Of a DNA stretch of 64,000 nt, positions 46,583 to 55,429 are shown piece after piece. Source of the DNA: Allobranchiibius sp. CTAmp26 (GTDB taxonomy: Bacteria > Actinomycetota > Actinomycetes > Actinomycetales > Dermatophilaceae). A program made the translations under genes and the position numbers. The notes below the pieces were generated by a model, which saw only the letters and a program-made list of their open reading frames with translations, had not been told where the DNA came from and ran no database searches. The stretch is from contig NZ_JAGEKR010000009.1 in the NCBI RefSeq assembly GCF_017565405.1, positions 1 to 64,000 on the forward strand, given 5' to 3'. Position 1 is the stretch's first letter; every line of letters starts with the position of its first letter.

Positions 46583-46588
46583 ACACTA
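46583..46588 (-). promoter_or_regulatory. -10 box of the AlkB-like gene
   Basis: TAGTGT on the minus strand, 7 nt before ATG 46575, with no Shine-Dalgarno sequence between them. Confidence 0.45.
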
Positions 46589-46662
46589 GACGTATGTTCG
46601 ATACGGCGCCAGGGGTGTGCAGAGTCACCCTTCGCGGGTTCGTCCTATCGCGAGAGCATAGT

Positions 46663-46668
46663 TAGGCT
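46663..46668 (+). promoter_or_regulatory. -10 box of the CoA-transferase gene
   Basis: TAGGCT, 6 nt before ATG 46675. TTCGTC 18 nt upstream may be the -35. No ribosome site is present, so the mRNA is probably leaderless. Confidence 0.45.
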
Positions 46669-46674
46669 ATAGAA

Positions 46675-47877
46675 ATGTCCGAAGCACCTGAGTTCACCGC
46701 CCCTGCGACCCCGACCGGCGCCCACCCGGGACCCCTCGCCGGGGTGCGGGTGATCGACCTGTCGACCGTCGTGATGGGCCCGTACGCCTGCCAGATCCTC
46801 GGCGACCTGGGCGCCGACGTCATCAAGGTGGAGTCGCCGCACGGCGACCTCGCCCGCATCTCGGTGCCGAGCCGGCATCCGCAGATGGGCGCGCTCGCAC
46901 TGAACGTCAACCGCAACAAGCGCAGCGTCGTCCTCGACCTCAAGTCCGACGAGGGCCAGGCCGCCCTGCATGCCCTGCTGCAGGACACCGATGTCCTGGT
47001 CACCAACATGCGCCCGGGCGCGCTGGCCCGGCTCGGATTCGACTACGCCGGCCTCGCGGAGCGCTATCCGGCGCTCATCTACTGCAGCGCCCAGGGCTTC
47101 CGCTCGGATTCGCCGCTGGCCGACCGGGCGGCGTACGACGAGATCGTGCAGGCCGCGAGCGGCCTCACCGACCTGATGCTGCGCGCGACCGGCACCGCCA
47201 ACTACGTGCCGACGATCCTGGCCGACAAGGTGTGCGCCCTCACCATCGTCTACTCCGTGCTGGCGGCGGTCATCAGCCAACGTGCGACCGGTCTCGGGCA
47301 GCACGTGGACATCCCGATGACCGACACGATGCTGGCCTTCAACCTGGTCGAGCATCTGGGCGGGCACACGTTCGAGCCGCCGATCGGGCCGACCGGCTTC
47401 TACCGCTCTCTCGGCACGGGTCACGCAGCAGTCGAGACCAAGGACGGCTGGGCGTGCATCCTGCCGTACAGCGAGAAGAACGTCCGCGACTTCTTCGTCG
47501 CGTCGGGGCACGGCGACCTCAACGAGGACCCGCGCTTCGTCTCCTGGGCGAAGGTGCGCGAGGACATGTCCGTGCTGTACGCCGAGCTCGGACGCATCGC
47601 GCTGGAGCGCACCACGGCCGAGTGGGAGATCCTGTGCGCCGAGCACAGCATCCCCATGGCGCCGGTGCTGGAGATCGAGGACGCCACCGAGTCGGAGTAC
47701 ATCCGCGAGGGGCACCTGCTCGACGTCTCCGAGCACCCCACCGAGGGCCGCTACCGCTCGATCGGCATCCCGGTCCGTTTCAGCCGCACCCCGGCGGCCG
47801 TGACCCGGCCCGCACCCACCCTGGGACAGCACAACGAGGAGATCCTCGGCGGCACGCAGGGTTGGTCACGGTCCTGA
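46675..47877 (+). CDS. CaiB/BaiF (class III) CoA-transferase
   Basis: A 400-residue family III CoA-transferase. The N-terminal CoA region is VIDLSTVVMGPYACQILGDL with GADVIKVESPHGD. The catalytic Asp155 is in RAAYDEIVQAASGLT. A glutaryl-CoA-dehydrogenase-like gene follows after 72 nt on the same strand. Human SUGCT, which activates glutarate with succinyl-CoA, belongs to this family, so a glutarate-activating role is a reasonable guess. Carnitine or other dicarboxylates remain possible. Confidence 0.92.
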   Translation: MSEAPEFTAPATPTGAHPGPLAGVRVIDLSTVVMGPYACQILGDLGADVIKVESPHGDLARISVPSRHPQMGALALNVNRNKRSVVLDLKSDEGQAALHALLQDTDVLVTNMRPGALARLGFDYAGLAERYPALIYCSAQGFRSDSPLADRAAYDEIVQAASGLTDLMLRATGTANYVPTILADKVCALTIVYSVLAAVISQRATGLGQHVDIPMTDTMLAFNLVEHLGGHTFEPPIGPTGFYRSLGTGHAAVETKDGWACILPYSEKNVRDFFVASGHGDLNEDPRFVSWAKVREDMSVLYAELGRIALERTTAEWEILCAEHSIPMAPVLEIEDATESEYIREGHLLDVSEHPTEGRYRSIGIPVRFSRTPAAVTRPAPTLGQHNEEILGGTQGWSRS

Positions 47878-47949
47878 GCGCCCCCGTCCGTCAAGCTGAC
47901 GCCGCCGGGCACGAGGTCCGGCGATGTTGATCTACCAGGGAGACGACGC

Positions 47950-49161
47950 ATGAGCGAGCACGAGCACGAGCCAGTCGGGCCGCTGCGTGAGGACTTCCTG
48001 GCGGCGGATCTCTACGGCTACCAGGGGTTGCTGACCGAGCGGGAGAACGACGTCGTACGCCGGGTGCGCACCTTCCTCGAGGCTGAGGTGCGCCCGCGCG
48101 CCAACGAGTTCTGGGAGGCTGCCGAGTCGCCGCGGCACCTGCTGCCCCGGCTCGCCGAGCTCGACATCGTGGGACTCGGCTACGACTTCGAGGACCGGCC
48201 CGCACTGAGCAAGGTGCTCACCGGGTGGCTCGGGATGGAGTTCGCGCGGGTCGACCCGTCCACCGGGACGATGTTCGGCGTACACAGCGGGCTGGCGATG
48301 GGCAGCATCTCCATCCTGGGCTCCGATGAGCAGAAGGCCCGGTGGCTGCCCGCGATGCGGCGGATGGAGAAGGTCGGCGCGTTCGCGCTGTCGGAGCCGC
48401 ACGGTGGATCGGACGTGTCCGGTGGCCTCGAGACCACCGCGCGCCGCGACGGCGACGACTGGATCATCAACGGCGGCAAGCGCTGGATCGGCAACGGCAC
48501 CTTCGCCGACGTGATCGTCGTCTACGCCAAGGACGAGGCCGACGATCAGGTCAAGGGTTTCCTGGTCGAGAAGGAGTTCGAGGGTTTCTCGGCGAGCAAG
48601 ATCGAGGGCAAGTACGCCTTGCGCGCCGTGCAGAACGCGGATCTGACGTTCGAGGAGTGCCGGGTGCCGGCGGCCAACAAGCTCGAGCACGCCGACTCCT
48701 TCGCCGACACCGCCAAGGTGCTGCGGCTGACCCGCGGGGGAGTCGCGTGGAGCGCGGTCGGGCTGATGATGGGCGCCTTTGAGCGGGCCGTGGCCTACTC
48801 CCAGGAGCGAATCCAGTTCGGCAAGCCGATCGGCTCCTTCCAGCTCATCTCCGACCTGATCGCCCGGTCGGCGGCCGACATCACCGCCAGCCTCGGGATG
48901 GCCGTGCGGGTCGCGCAGCTGCAGGACGCGGGCGTCTTCCACGACGAGCAGGCCGCGATGTGCAAGTCGTTCACGACCACTCGCGCCCGCGAGGTCGTCG
49001 CCCGGTCGCGCGAGATCCTCGGCGGCAACGGGATCCTGCTGGAGAACGACGCGGTGCGCTACTTCGCCGACGCCGAGGCGCTCTACTCCTACGAGGGCAC
49101 CAGTCAGATGAACAACCTCATCGTCGGCCGCGCGTGCACCGGTCTCTCGGCATTCGTCTAG
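47950..49161 (+). CDS. Glutaryl-CoA dehydrogenase-like acyl-CoA dehydrogenase
   Basis: A 403-residue acyl-CoA dehydrogenase. The sequence FALSEPHGGSDVSGGLETTA, WIINGGKRWIGNG, YSQERIQFGKPIGSFQLISD and the C-terminal LYSYEGTSQMNNLIVGRA (catalytic Glu in YEGT) are closest in pattern to the glutaryl-CoA dehydrogenase branch, which oxidises and decarboxylates glutaryl-CoA to crotonyl-CoA. GGGAGA precedes ATG 47950. Paired with the CoA-transferase upstream. Substrate assignment is inference. Confidence 0.9.
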   Translation: MSEHEHEPVGPLREDFLAADLYGYQGLLTERENDVVRRVRTFLEAEVRPRANEFWEAAESPRHLLPRLAELDIVGLGYDFEDRPALSKVLTGWLGMEFARVDPSTGTMFGVHSGLAMGSISILGSDEQKARWLPAMRRMEKVGAFALSEPHGGSDVSGGLETTARRDGDDWIINGGKRWIGNGTFADVIVVYAKDEADDQVKGFLVEKEFEGFSASKIEGKYALRAVQNADLTFEECRVPAANKLEHADSFADTAKVLRLTRGGVAWSAVGLMMGAFERAVAYSQERIQFGKPIGSFQLISDLIARSAADITASLGMAVRVAQLQDAGVFHDEQAAMCKSFTTTRAREVVARSREILGGNGILLENDAVRYFADAEALYSYEGTSQMNNLIVGRACTGLSAFV

Positions 49162-49180
49162 ACGCGCCCCGGGGTGAGTG

Positions 49181-49198
49181 CCGGCCTGTCCGGGCCGG
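49181..49198 (+). terminator. Weak hairpin after the dehydrogenase
   Basis: CCGGCC-N6-GGCCGG, a 6-bp stem 20 nt after the stop codon. Confidence 0.4.
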
Positions 49199-49308
49199 GT
49201 GTGGACAACCCCGAATACTCCCACCTAGATGCGGGGGATGTGCACAACCATTGTCCGAATCATCAACATTCGCAGCAACTTTCACGCGTTATGCTCTAGT
49301 CAATTCTA

Positions 49309-49324
49309 TCGAACAAGCGTATGA
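49309..49324 (+). promoter_or_regulatory. SOS-like (LexA) motif before the second DUF222 gene
   Basis: TCGAAC-AAGC-GTATGA matches the SOS box in the left half and at four of six positions in the right. It lies in an AT-richer 100-nt stretch, 47 nt before the start codon. Confidence 0.45.
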
Positions 49325-49370
49325 TTCAGGGTAGAGGTAAGGCACCGATCCAACAGCCCTAGGAGGGGCC

Positions 49371-50789
49371 ATGGGGCAGTCGACGACCGACACGCTTCGC
49401 CCCGCTGCGCCGGGTACGGGGTCCCGGCTGTTGGGTCTGCTGCGGGAGTTCGCGACGTGCTTGGACGACTGGCCGGGCGCGTTGTGTCAACTAGGCGAGG
49501 CGGACCTAGGGGAGGTCGTCGGGGGCATGTTGCGGGTCTCGTCGCGTGCGGAAAACGTGGCGGCGTTGGCGACCACGGACGCTCTGGGTCGCGGGACGGT
49601 GGCGAACTCCACCGCCACGGGTGCACCGGCGTGGGTGGCCCGGCAGGCGGCCGGGTCCGACCCGACCGTCGTACGCCGGGTGGGGTCGGTGGGGGGCGAG
49701 TGTGCTGACCCTCGCAACACCGTGGTGGTCGATGCGCTTGCCGCGGGTACGACGAGCGTGCCGGTTGCCGCCGTCGCGTTGCGGGAGGTGCCGAGGATCG
49801 GCCGCCAGTTGCCCACCGTGGACCGGGACGAACTGCTGGGGCGGTACCTGTCCCTGTCGGCGTACGGACCGCGGGCCTTACGGGAGTTGTCGACCAGGAT
49901 CGTGGGCCAGTACGCCCCCGAGCAACTGGTCCGGGACGAAGAGATCCAGCAGGGGTGCGAATCGGTGCGTTGGTACGACCTACCGGGTGGGCTCACCCGG
50001 TTCGAGGCTGAGCTGTCCGCCGGGCACGCCACGATCGTCAAACACGCCCTGCAAGCCCTGTCCGCGCCCGCACCCGCACGACAGTCCGGTGGCGACGTTG
50101 CTTCCGCTGACCAGCCGTTCCTGGAAACCACCGGTTCGGACCCGGAGCGCGACACCCGCACCCCCGCCAAACGGCGCGCCGACGCTCTGGTGCGGCTGGT
50201 CGAGACCTCAGCTGGCGTCCTGGACGGCACCGCGCCGCGACCGGTCGGGGATTTCGGCGGCACCGCCAAGATCCTGGTCACCCTGGACTACCAGACCCTG
50301 CACGAAGGTCTCCGCGGCAAAGGCGTGATAGGCCAATCGAGTTCAGCCGAAACTGGATTGGCACCGACATATCTGCCGGGCATCGGACGCACCACCGACG
50401 GGGACCACCTCGACGCCGGCACCCTGCGCCGACTCGCCTGCGACGCGGACCTGATCCCAGCAGTCCTGGGGGGTGACTCCGAACCCTTGGATGTCGGGCG
50501 CGCCAAACGCCTCTTCACCGGAGGGTTGCGGACAGCGGTCGTCCACCGAGATCAGGGCTGCACCTTCCCCGGCTGCGACCGACCACCCGACTGGTGCGAT
50601 GCCCACCACGTCATCCCGTGGTGGGCCGGTGGAAAGACAACGCTGACCAACGCCGCACTCCTTTGCGCCCGGCATCACACGATCGTGCACCGCGACCTGC
50701 TCACCGCCACCGTCACACCTGCCGGTGTCACATGGGACCTCACCCCCGGACTCATGCCCAACCAGCCCGGCCAGCATCCAGCAGCGTGA
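49371..50789 (+). CDS. DUF222/13E12-repeat HNH endonuclease-like protein
   Basis: A 472-residue DUF222 protein. The helical DUF222 region fills residues about 20-370. The HNH fold at the C-terminus is CTFPGCDRPPDWCDAHHVIPWWAGG with LLCARHHTIVHRDL. AGGAGGGG precedes ATG 49371. It is only distantly similar to the one at 38275-39564, so the two are not a recent duplication. The biochemical role of the family is not established; the nuclease motif is intact. Confidence 0.92.
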   Translation: MGQSTTDTLRPAAPGTGSRLLGLLREFATCLDDWPGALCQLGEADLGEVVGGMLRVSSRAENVAALATTDALGRGTVANSTATGAPAWVARQAAGSDPTVVRRVGSVGGECADPRNTVVVDALAAGTTSVPVAAVALREVPRIGRQLPTVDRDELLGRYLSLSAYGPRALRELSTRIVGQYAPEQLVRDEEIQQGCESVRWYDLPGGLTRFEAELSAGHATIVKHALQALSAPAPARQSGGDVASADQPFLETTGSDPERDTRTPAKRRADALVRLVETSAGVLDGTAPRPVGDFGGTAKILVTLDYQTLHEGLRGKGVIGQSSSAETGLAPTYLPGIGRTTDGDHLDAGTLRRLACDADLIPAVLGGDSEPLDVGRAKRLFTGGLRTAVVHRDQGCTFPGCDRPPDWCDAHHVIPWWAGGKTTLTNAALLCARHHTIVHRDLLTATVTPAGVTWDLTPGLMPNQPGQHPAA

Positions 50790-50804
50790 CGTGCGGGGGT
50801 TAGC

Positions 50805-52367
50805 TCAGTCGGCGCGAGCCTCCAGAATCGCGCGGGCCGCGTGGTAGCCGCCGAGGCCGCTGACCCCTCCACCGCGGCGCGATCCGGCGCCGGCGAGCAG
50901 CACCCCGTCGTACGCCGACGTCACACCCCACCGGGCCGCGGCGCCCGTCAACGCCTCGTCGTCCTCCGCGAACGGCCACGACAGCGGTCCGTGGAAGATG
51001 TTGCCGCCGGGCATGGCCAGGGCGTCCTGCAGATCGCGGGTGGTCTTGGTCTCGATGCACGGCCGGCCGTCGGGCATCGTCAGCACGACGTCCTCGACCG
51101 GTTCGGCGAGCACGCTGGAGAGCGAATCGAGCACGGCCCGCTCGTACGTCGTGCGCGCGGTGTCGAGGTCGGCTCCGTCGAGCAGCCGGTCGGGGGTCTG
51201 CAGCGCGAAGACGGTGAGGGTGTGCGCTCCTGATTCCTGCAGCTGGGGCGACAGGATGCTCGGATCGGTGATCGAGTGGCAGTAGATCTCGGCCGGCACC
51301 GGTTGCGGCAGAGCACCCGAGAGCGCTGCGCGGTAGGCGGTTTCGAGCTGGGTGTAGGTCTCGTTGATGTGGAAGGTGCCGCCGAAGGCGGCGTCCGAGG
51401 GCACGGTCGCGTCCCGCAGCCGCGGCAGACGGGAGAGCAGTAGGTTCACCTTCACCTGGGCGCCCTCGGCGCGCTGCTCGGGCTCGTTGCCCATCACCCG
51501 GTCCAGCACTCCCGGTGCGGCCGCCCAGAGCACCTGGCGCGCGGCAGCCGAGGACTCGTCGCCGGCGGCATTGCGCCAGGTGACCGACCCGTCGCCCAGC
51601 GAGGTCACCTCGGAGTCTGTGCACAGCTGCGCGCCACCACGATGTGCGGCCTCCTCGAGCGCGCCGCTGACCGCGCCCATGCCACCGACGGGCACATCCC
51701 AGTCCCCGGTGCCGCCGCCGATTACGTGGTAGAGGAAGCAGACGTTCTGCTGCAGGTCCACGTCGTGGGCCGAGGCGTACGTCGAGATGAGACCGTCCGT
51801 GAGCACCACGCCCCGGACCAGGTCGTCGGCCACCGATGTCTCGATGACCTCACCGAGCGGTCGCTCCAGGAAGTCGCGGGTGATCGAGGAGTCGCCGACC
51901 AGCGCGTCGACGTCCCGCCGGCGGGGGAGCGGCCCGGTCACGGTCGGCCAGAGAGCCTGTGCGAGGCGGGAGGTGCGCGCATACAACCGGTCCCAGCCCT
52001 CGATGTCCGCGCCTGCGCCGAGCCCCTCGAACGACGCGCGGGTGGCCTGCGGGTCGCCGTGGTCGATCAGCAGGCCGCGCTCGGTGCCGGGCTGCGGTGT
52101 GTAGGAGGAGTACCGCCGGCGGCGCAGCGTGATCCGCAGCCCGAGGTCGTCGATGATCTGCCGGGGCAGCAGACTCACCAGGTAGGAGTAGCGGCTGAGC
52201 CGCGCGCCCATCCCCGGGAATGCCTCCGCGGACACCGACGCACCGCCCAGGTGACCCGATCGTTCGAGCAGCAGCACCGACAGGCCCGCCCGGGAGAGAT
52301 AGGCGGCGGCGGTGAGCCCGTTGTGGCCACCACCGACGATCACGACGTCATAGGTCTGTTGCGGCAT
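50805..52367 (-). CDS. FAD-dependent oxidoreductase (phytoene desaturase/PYROXD2-like)
   Basis: A 520-residue flavoprotein. The N-terminal dinucleotide motif is DVVIVGGGHNGLTAAAYLSRAG with LLLERSGHLGGAS; the C-terminal FAD contact is VLLAGAGSRRGGGVSGLGGYHAA. The overall layout is that of the carotenoid isomerase/phytoene-desaturase and PYROXD2 group. There are no carotenoid synthesis neighbours, so a pigment role is unlikely. ATG 52367 starts at the nucleotide-binding fold; the frame extends 35 codons further but without support. Confidence 0.9.
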   Translation of the reverse strand: MPQQTYDVVIVGGGHNGLTAAAYLSRAGLSVLLLERSGHLGGASVSAEAFPGMGARLSRYSYLVSLLPRQIIDDLGLRITLRRRRYSSYTPQPGTERGLLIDHGDPQATRASFEGLGAGADIEGWDRLYARTSRLAQALWPTVTGPLPRRRDVDALVGDSSITRDFLERPLGEVIETSVADDLVRGVVLTDGLISTYASAHDVDLQQNVCFLYHVIGGGTGDWDVPVGGMGAVSGALEEAAHRGGAQLCTDSEVTSLGDGSVTWRNAAGDESSAAARQVLWAAAPGVLDRVMGNEPEQRAEGAQVKVNLLLSRLPRLRDATVPSDAAFGGTFHINETYTQLETAYRAALSGALPQPVPAEIYCHSITDPSILSPQLQESGAHTLTVFALQTPDRLLDGADLDTARTTYERAVLDSLSSVLAEPVEDVVLTMPDGRPCIETKTTRDLQDALAMPGGNIFHGPLSWPFAEDDEALTGAAARWGVTSAYDGVLLAGAGSRRGGGVSGLGGYHAARAILEARAD

Positions 52368-52430
52368 CCGCTCAGGGTAGGCGCGTGTCCACCGTCGCCT
52401 GACGGGGTCATCAGGGACAATGAAGTCACC

Positions 52431-53207
52431 ATGCCCACCTACAAGGACGTCGCGATCGTCGTGCGCACCCACAAGCTGGGGGAGACCGACCGGATCGTGA
52501 CGATGTTGACCCGCGGGCGGGGCAAGGTGCGCGCGGTGGCCAAGGGCGTGCGGCGTACCAAATCACGTTTCGGCGCCCGACTGGAGCCGGGCATGGTCGT
52601 GGAGCTGCAGTGCTACGAGGGGCGTTCGCTCGACACGGTCACGCAGGCCGAGATGATTGCGCCGTACGGCGACCACATCTCGCGCGACTATCCGGCATTC
52701 ACGGCGGCGACCGCGATGCTGGAGACCGCCGACCGGTTGAGCGAGGAGCACGAGCCGGTGGTCCAGCAGTTCAACCTGCTCGCGGGCGGCCTCGCGGCCC
52801 TCGCCGGCCGCACGCACCCGATCGATCTCGTCCTCGACTCCTACCTTCTGCGCGCGGTCTCGATCGCCGGGTGGGCGCCCACCTTCGTCAACTGCGCGGG
52901 CTGCGGGGCCGCCGGGCCGCACCGGGCGTTCAACCTGGCCGCCGGTGGGGCCGTGTGTTATTCGTGCCGTACGCCGGGCTCGTCCGCGCCCGACCCGCGC
53001 ACCTTCGAGCTGCTCGCCGCGCTGCTGTCGGGGGACTGGGAGCAGGCCGAGCGCTCCGATGAACGCGCCCGGCGCGAGGCGGACGGGCTGGTCGCGGCCT
53101 ACCTGCAGTGGCACCTGGAGCGTGGGGTGCGCTCGCTGCGCCTGGTCGACCACCCGGTGTACGTCGCGTCGCCGGTGCCGCCTGCGGTCGGGGTCGCGCT
53201 GCCGTGA
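52431..53207 (+). CDS. recO: DNA repair protein RecO
   Basis: Mediator of RecF-pathway recombination; helps RecA displace SSB. 258 residues. The OB-fold N-terminus reads [20 protein letters not shown], and [20 protein letters not shown] follows. A zinc site is formed by CAGCG and CYSC (about residues 150-175). Its GTGA stop overlaps the uppS start; the recO-uppS pair is conserved in actinobacteria, including Mycobacterium. Confidence 0.95.
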   Translation: MPTYKDVAIVVRTHKLGETDRIVTMLTRGRGKVRAVAKGVRRTKSRFGARLEPGMVVELQCYEGRSLDTVTQAEMIAPYGDHISRDYPAFTAATAMLETADRLSEEHEPVVQQFNLLAGGLAALAGRTHPIDLVLDSYLLRAVSIAGWAPTFVNCAGCGAAGPHRAFNLAAGGAVCYSCRTPGSSAPDPRTFELLAALLSGDWEQAERSDERARREADGLVAAYLQWHLERGVRSLRLVDHPVYVASPVPPAVGVALP

Positions 53208-53980
53208 CGACACCCGTCCCGCCCCCGCCACACGCGAGCGGCGCCCAACCGCCCGCGATCCCCAAGGGCCTTGTCCCGCAACACATCGCGATGGTGATGG
53301 ACGGCAACGGCCGGTGGGCGAACGCCCGCGGGCTGCCGCGCACCAAGGGCCACGAGGCGGGGGAGGCGCAGCTGATCGACGTCATCGCCGGCGCCATCGA
53401 GGCGGGGGTGCCGAATCTGTCGGCGTACATGTTCAGCACCGAGAACTGGCGTCGTTCGCCGGACGAGGTGCGCTTCCTGATGGGCTTCAACCGGGACGTC
53501 ATCCGTCGCCGGGTCGACCTGCTGCACTCATGGGGGGTCCGGTGCCGGTGGTCCGGTCAGCGGCCGCGACTGTGGCGCTCGGTGATCAAGGAGTTGCAGC
53601 GCGCGGAGGAGATGACCGCGGGCAACACCGTGATGACCCTGCAGATGTGCGTCAACTACGGCGGCCGCGCGGAGATCGCCGCGGCCACCCGGCGGATCGC
53701 GGAGCAGGTGCAGGCGGGGAAGTTGAAGGCGTCGAGCATCGACGAGCGCACCATCGCCCGCAACCTGGACTGGCCCGACATGCCGGACGTCGACCTCTTC
53801 GTGCGCTCCTCGGGCGAGCAGCGCACGAGCAACTTCCTGCTGTGGCAGTCGGCGTACGCCGAGTTGGTCTTCCTCGACACCCTCTGGCCGGACTTCGACC
53901 GGCTCGACCTGTGGCGTGCCATCCAGATCTTCGTCGACCGCGACCGGCGCTTCGGCGGGGCGGTCGACGCCGCGCGATGA
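53204..53980 (+). CDS. uppS: Isoprenyl transferase (undecaprenyl/decaprenyl diphosphate synthase)
   Basis: cis-Prenyltransferase making the lipid carrier for cell-wall synthesis. 258 residues. The diphosphate-binding motif is [19 protein letters not shown]; also [26 protein letters not shown] and the C-terminal [23 protein letters not shown] 53204 overlaps the recO stop; a start at 53108 would lie within recO. The next gene starts with an ATGA overlap. Confidence 0.96.
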   Translation: MTTPVPPPPHASGAQPPAIPKGLVPQHIAMVMDGNGRWANARGLPRTKGHEAGEAQLIDVIAGAIEAGVPNLSAYMFSTENWRRSPDEVRFLMGFNRDVIRRRVDLLHSWGVRCRWSGQRPRLWRSVIKELQRAEEMTAGNTVMTLQMCVNYGGRAEIAAATRRIAEQVQAGKLKASSIDERTIARNLDWPDMPDVDLFVRSSGEQRTSNFLLWQSAYAELVFLDTLWPDFDRLDLWRAIQIFVDRDRRFGGAVDAAR

Positions 53981-54531
53981 CCGGGCGGAGCGGGTCGCTC
54001 GGCGTGCGGATCCGCGCGGAACTTCCCGCCGACTTCGACGCGATCCACGAGGTGGTGCGAGCCGCGTTCGAGTCCGACATGCAGCCCGACCTGGTGCGCG
54101 CCATCCGGACCGACGCCTGCTATCGCCCAGGTCTGTCGTTCGTGGCGATCGAGGGTACGCAGGTCATCGGGCATGTGATGCTCGACGGCTGTTGGGTGCG
54201 CAGCGCCTCAGGACTCCGCCCGATCGTGATGCTCTCCCCGCTGGCTGTCGCTCCCGGCCACCAGCGTCGTGGCGTCGGGACGGCGCTCGTCGAGACCGCC
54301 GTCGCCGCCGCCGAGGCGGCACGCGAGCCGCTCATCGTCCTCGAGGGCGATCCGGCGTACTACGGGCGCAGGGGTTTCACCTTTGCTGGCGACCACGGAC
54401 TGACTCTGCCGCTTCCCGGCTGGGCACCGGCGGAGGCCGCCCAGGTCCGCCTGCTCACGACGTACGACGCGCACGATCGGACTCTGCGCGGCAGCGTGAT
54501 CTACCCCGCGCCTTTCTCCCACCTGACGTGA
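53977..54531 (+). CDS. GNAT-family N-acetyltransferase
   Basis: A 184-residue acetyltransferase. The acetyl-CoA motif is [18 protein letters not shown], and [14 protein letters not shown] near residue 125 is typical of the YhbS-like group. ATG 53977 overlaps the uppS stop. The substrate is unknown. It ends 11 nt from the convergent zur gene. Confidence 0.92.
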   Translation: MTGRSGSLGVRIRAELPADFDAIHEVVRAAFESDMQPDLVRAIRTDACYRPGLSFVAIEGTQVIGHVMLDGCWVRSASGLRPIVMLSPLAVAPGHQRRGVGTALVETAVAAAEAAREPLIVLEGDPAYYGRRGFTFAGDHGLTLPLPGWAPAEAAQVRLLTTYDAHDRTLRGSVIYPAPFSHLT

Positions 54532-54542
54532 GGACCGCCGGC

Positions 54543-54941
54543 TCAGGCGGGGCAGTCGGCGCAGACGCCGACGATCTCCACCGTGTGCTCGATCTCGCGG
54601 AACCCGTTGTCGGCGCTCACTTTCGCGGCCCATCGCTCGACGGCAGGACCCTCGACCTCGACGGTGCGTCCGCACTCGCGGCATACGAGGTGGTGGTGAT
54701 GACCGGTGGAGCAGCGTCGGTAGACCGACTCGCCGTCTTTGGTGCGCAGCACGTCGACCTCGGCGTCGGTGGTCATCGCCTGGAGGGTGCGGTAGACGGT
54801 GGCGAGCCCGATCCCGGCGCCCGCGTCACGCAGCTGCGCGTGCAGGTCCTGCGCCGAGACGAAGTCGTCCAGCCGGTCCAGGGCGCCCTCGACGGCAGCG
54901 CGCTGCGGTGTCACGCGGCGACCGGAGTTGGTGGTCGTCAT
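54543..54941 (-). CDS. zur: Fur-family zinc-uptake regulator (Zur/FurB)
   Basis: A 132-residue Fur-family repressor. The winged helix is RRVTPQRAAVEGALDRLDDF with GLATVYRTLQAM. Zinc ligands are in TGHHHHLVCRECG and VCADCPA, that is, two CxxC pairs for a structural site. Assigned as Zur rather than Fur because the gene next to recO-uppS in Mycobacterium is furB/zur and because of the zinc-finger-rich C-terminus. A palindrome at 54966-54980 in its promoter suggests autoregulation. Confidence 0.88.
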   Translation of the reverse strand: MTTTNSGRRVTPQRAAVEGALDRLDDFVSAQDLHAQLRDAGAGIGLATVYRTLQAMTTDAEVDVLRTKDGESVYRRCSTGHHHHLVCRECGRTVEVEGPAVERWAAKVSADNGFREIEHTVEIVGVCADCPA

Positions 54942-54965
54942 GCCCGGGCCTCCTGCGGGAGTCGA

Positions 54966-54980
54966 TGAGGATCGTTCTCA
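54966..54980 (-). promoter_or_regulatory. Zur-like box before zur
   Basis: TGAGGATCGTTCTCA is a near-perfect 15-bp palindrome that matches the Zur/Fur pattern TGAAAATGATTTTCA at 10 positions. It lies 25 nt before the zur start. Confidence 0.5.
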
Positions 54981-55001
54981 GGTAGCCATCGTACGGCGAG
55001 C

Positions 55002-55331
55002 TCACCGCACGGCGGAGATGAGGCACACCGCGGCGAGCGCGATGACCAGCATCAGCACGGCGAGGCGCATCTGGCGCTCCAGGCCGGACAGCCGTGGCCA
55101 CGCGAGGTAGATGCCCCACCCGTGCGCCAGGGCGACGACGCCGAGGAGGATCGCGCCGACCCAGCCGCGGACGACCAGCCCGGCGACCAGCACGACCAGC
55201 AGCACGATGACGACCGTGTTGGACGGCAGACGTGAGAGCCGTTGCAGCACAGGGTCGCTGGCGTGCTCGATGCGGACGCGCAGCGAGGAGCTGCGGACGC
55301 TGGGACGCGGATCGGCGGAGGTGGGGGACAC
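55002..55331 (-). CDS. Small membrane protein of unknown function
   Basis: A 109-residue protein with three predicted membrane helices (NTVVIVLLVVLVAGLVVRGW, AILLGVVALAHGWGIYLAW, LAVLMLVIALAAVCLISAV) after a 35-residue basic, Ser-rich cytoplasmic N-terminus (RLSRLP just before helix 1). The pattern is that of small conserved actinobacterial membrane proteins found near zur (DUF6703-like; assignment uncertain). No functional residues are visible. Confidence 0.75.
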   Translation of the reverse strand: MSPTSADPRPSVRSSSLRVRIEHASDPVLQRLSRLPSNTVVIVLLVVLVAGLVVRGWVGAILLGVVALAHGWGIYLAWPRLSGLERQMRLAVLMLVIALAAVCLISAVR

Positions 55332-55358
55332 GGCCCACGAGGATACGGGGCCGCCGCG

Positions 55359-55370
55359 TGACAGTTGTCA
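55359..55370 (+). promoter_or_regulatory. Palindrome before the ABC exporter/two-component operon
   Basis: TGACA-GT-TGTCA is a perfect 5+5 bp inverted repeat 59 nt before the ABC gene start. A plausible site for the LuxR-type response regulator encoded at the end of this operon. Confidence 0.4.
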
Positions 55371-55429
55371 TGGCGCTCTCGTGACGGCGCCCCCATGGCC
55401 GAGACGGTCGCGGCGGACAGGCTGAACGC

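Noticed and set aside
50794-50820. tRNA-like start (GGGGGTTAGCTCAGT) after the second DUF222 gene
   Set aside because: Only the A-box half resembles a tRNA. No anticodon stem or T-loop (GGTTCGA) follows at the right distance, and the bases code for the C-terminus of the FAD oxidoreductase on the other strand.
54535-54550. Short CCGCC/GGCGG hairpin between the GNAT and zur genes
   Set aside because: Only a 5-bp stem, reaching into the zur stop codon; too weak to call as a terminator in DNA of this GC content.
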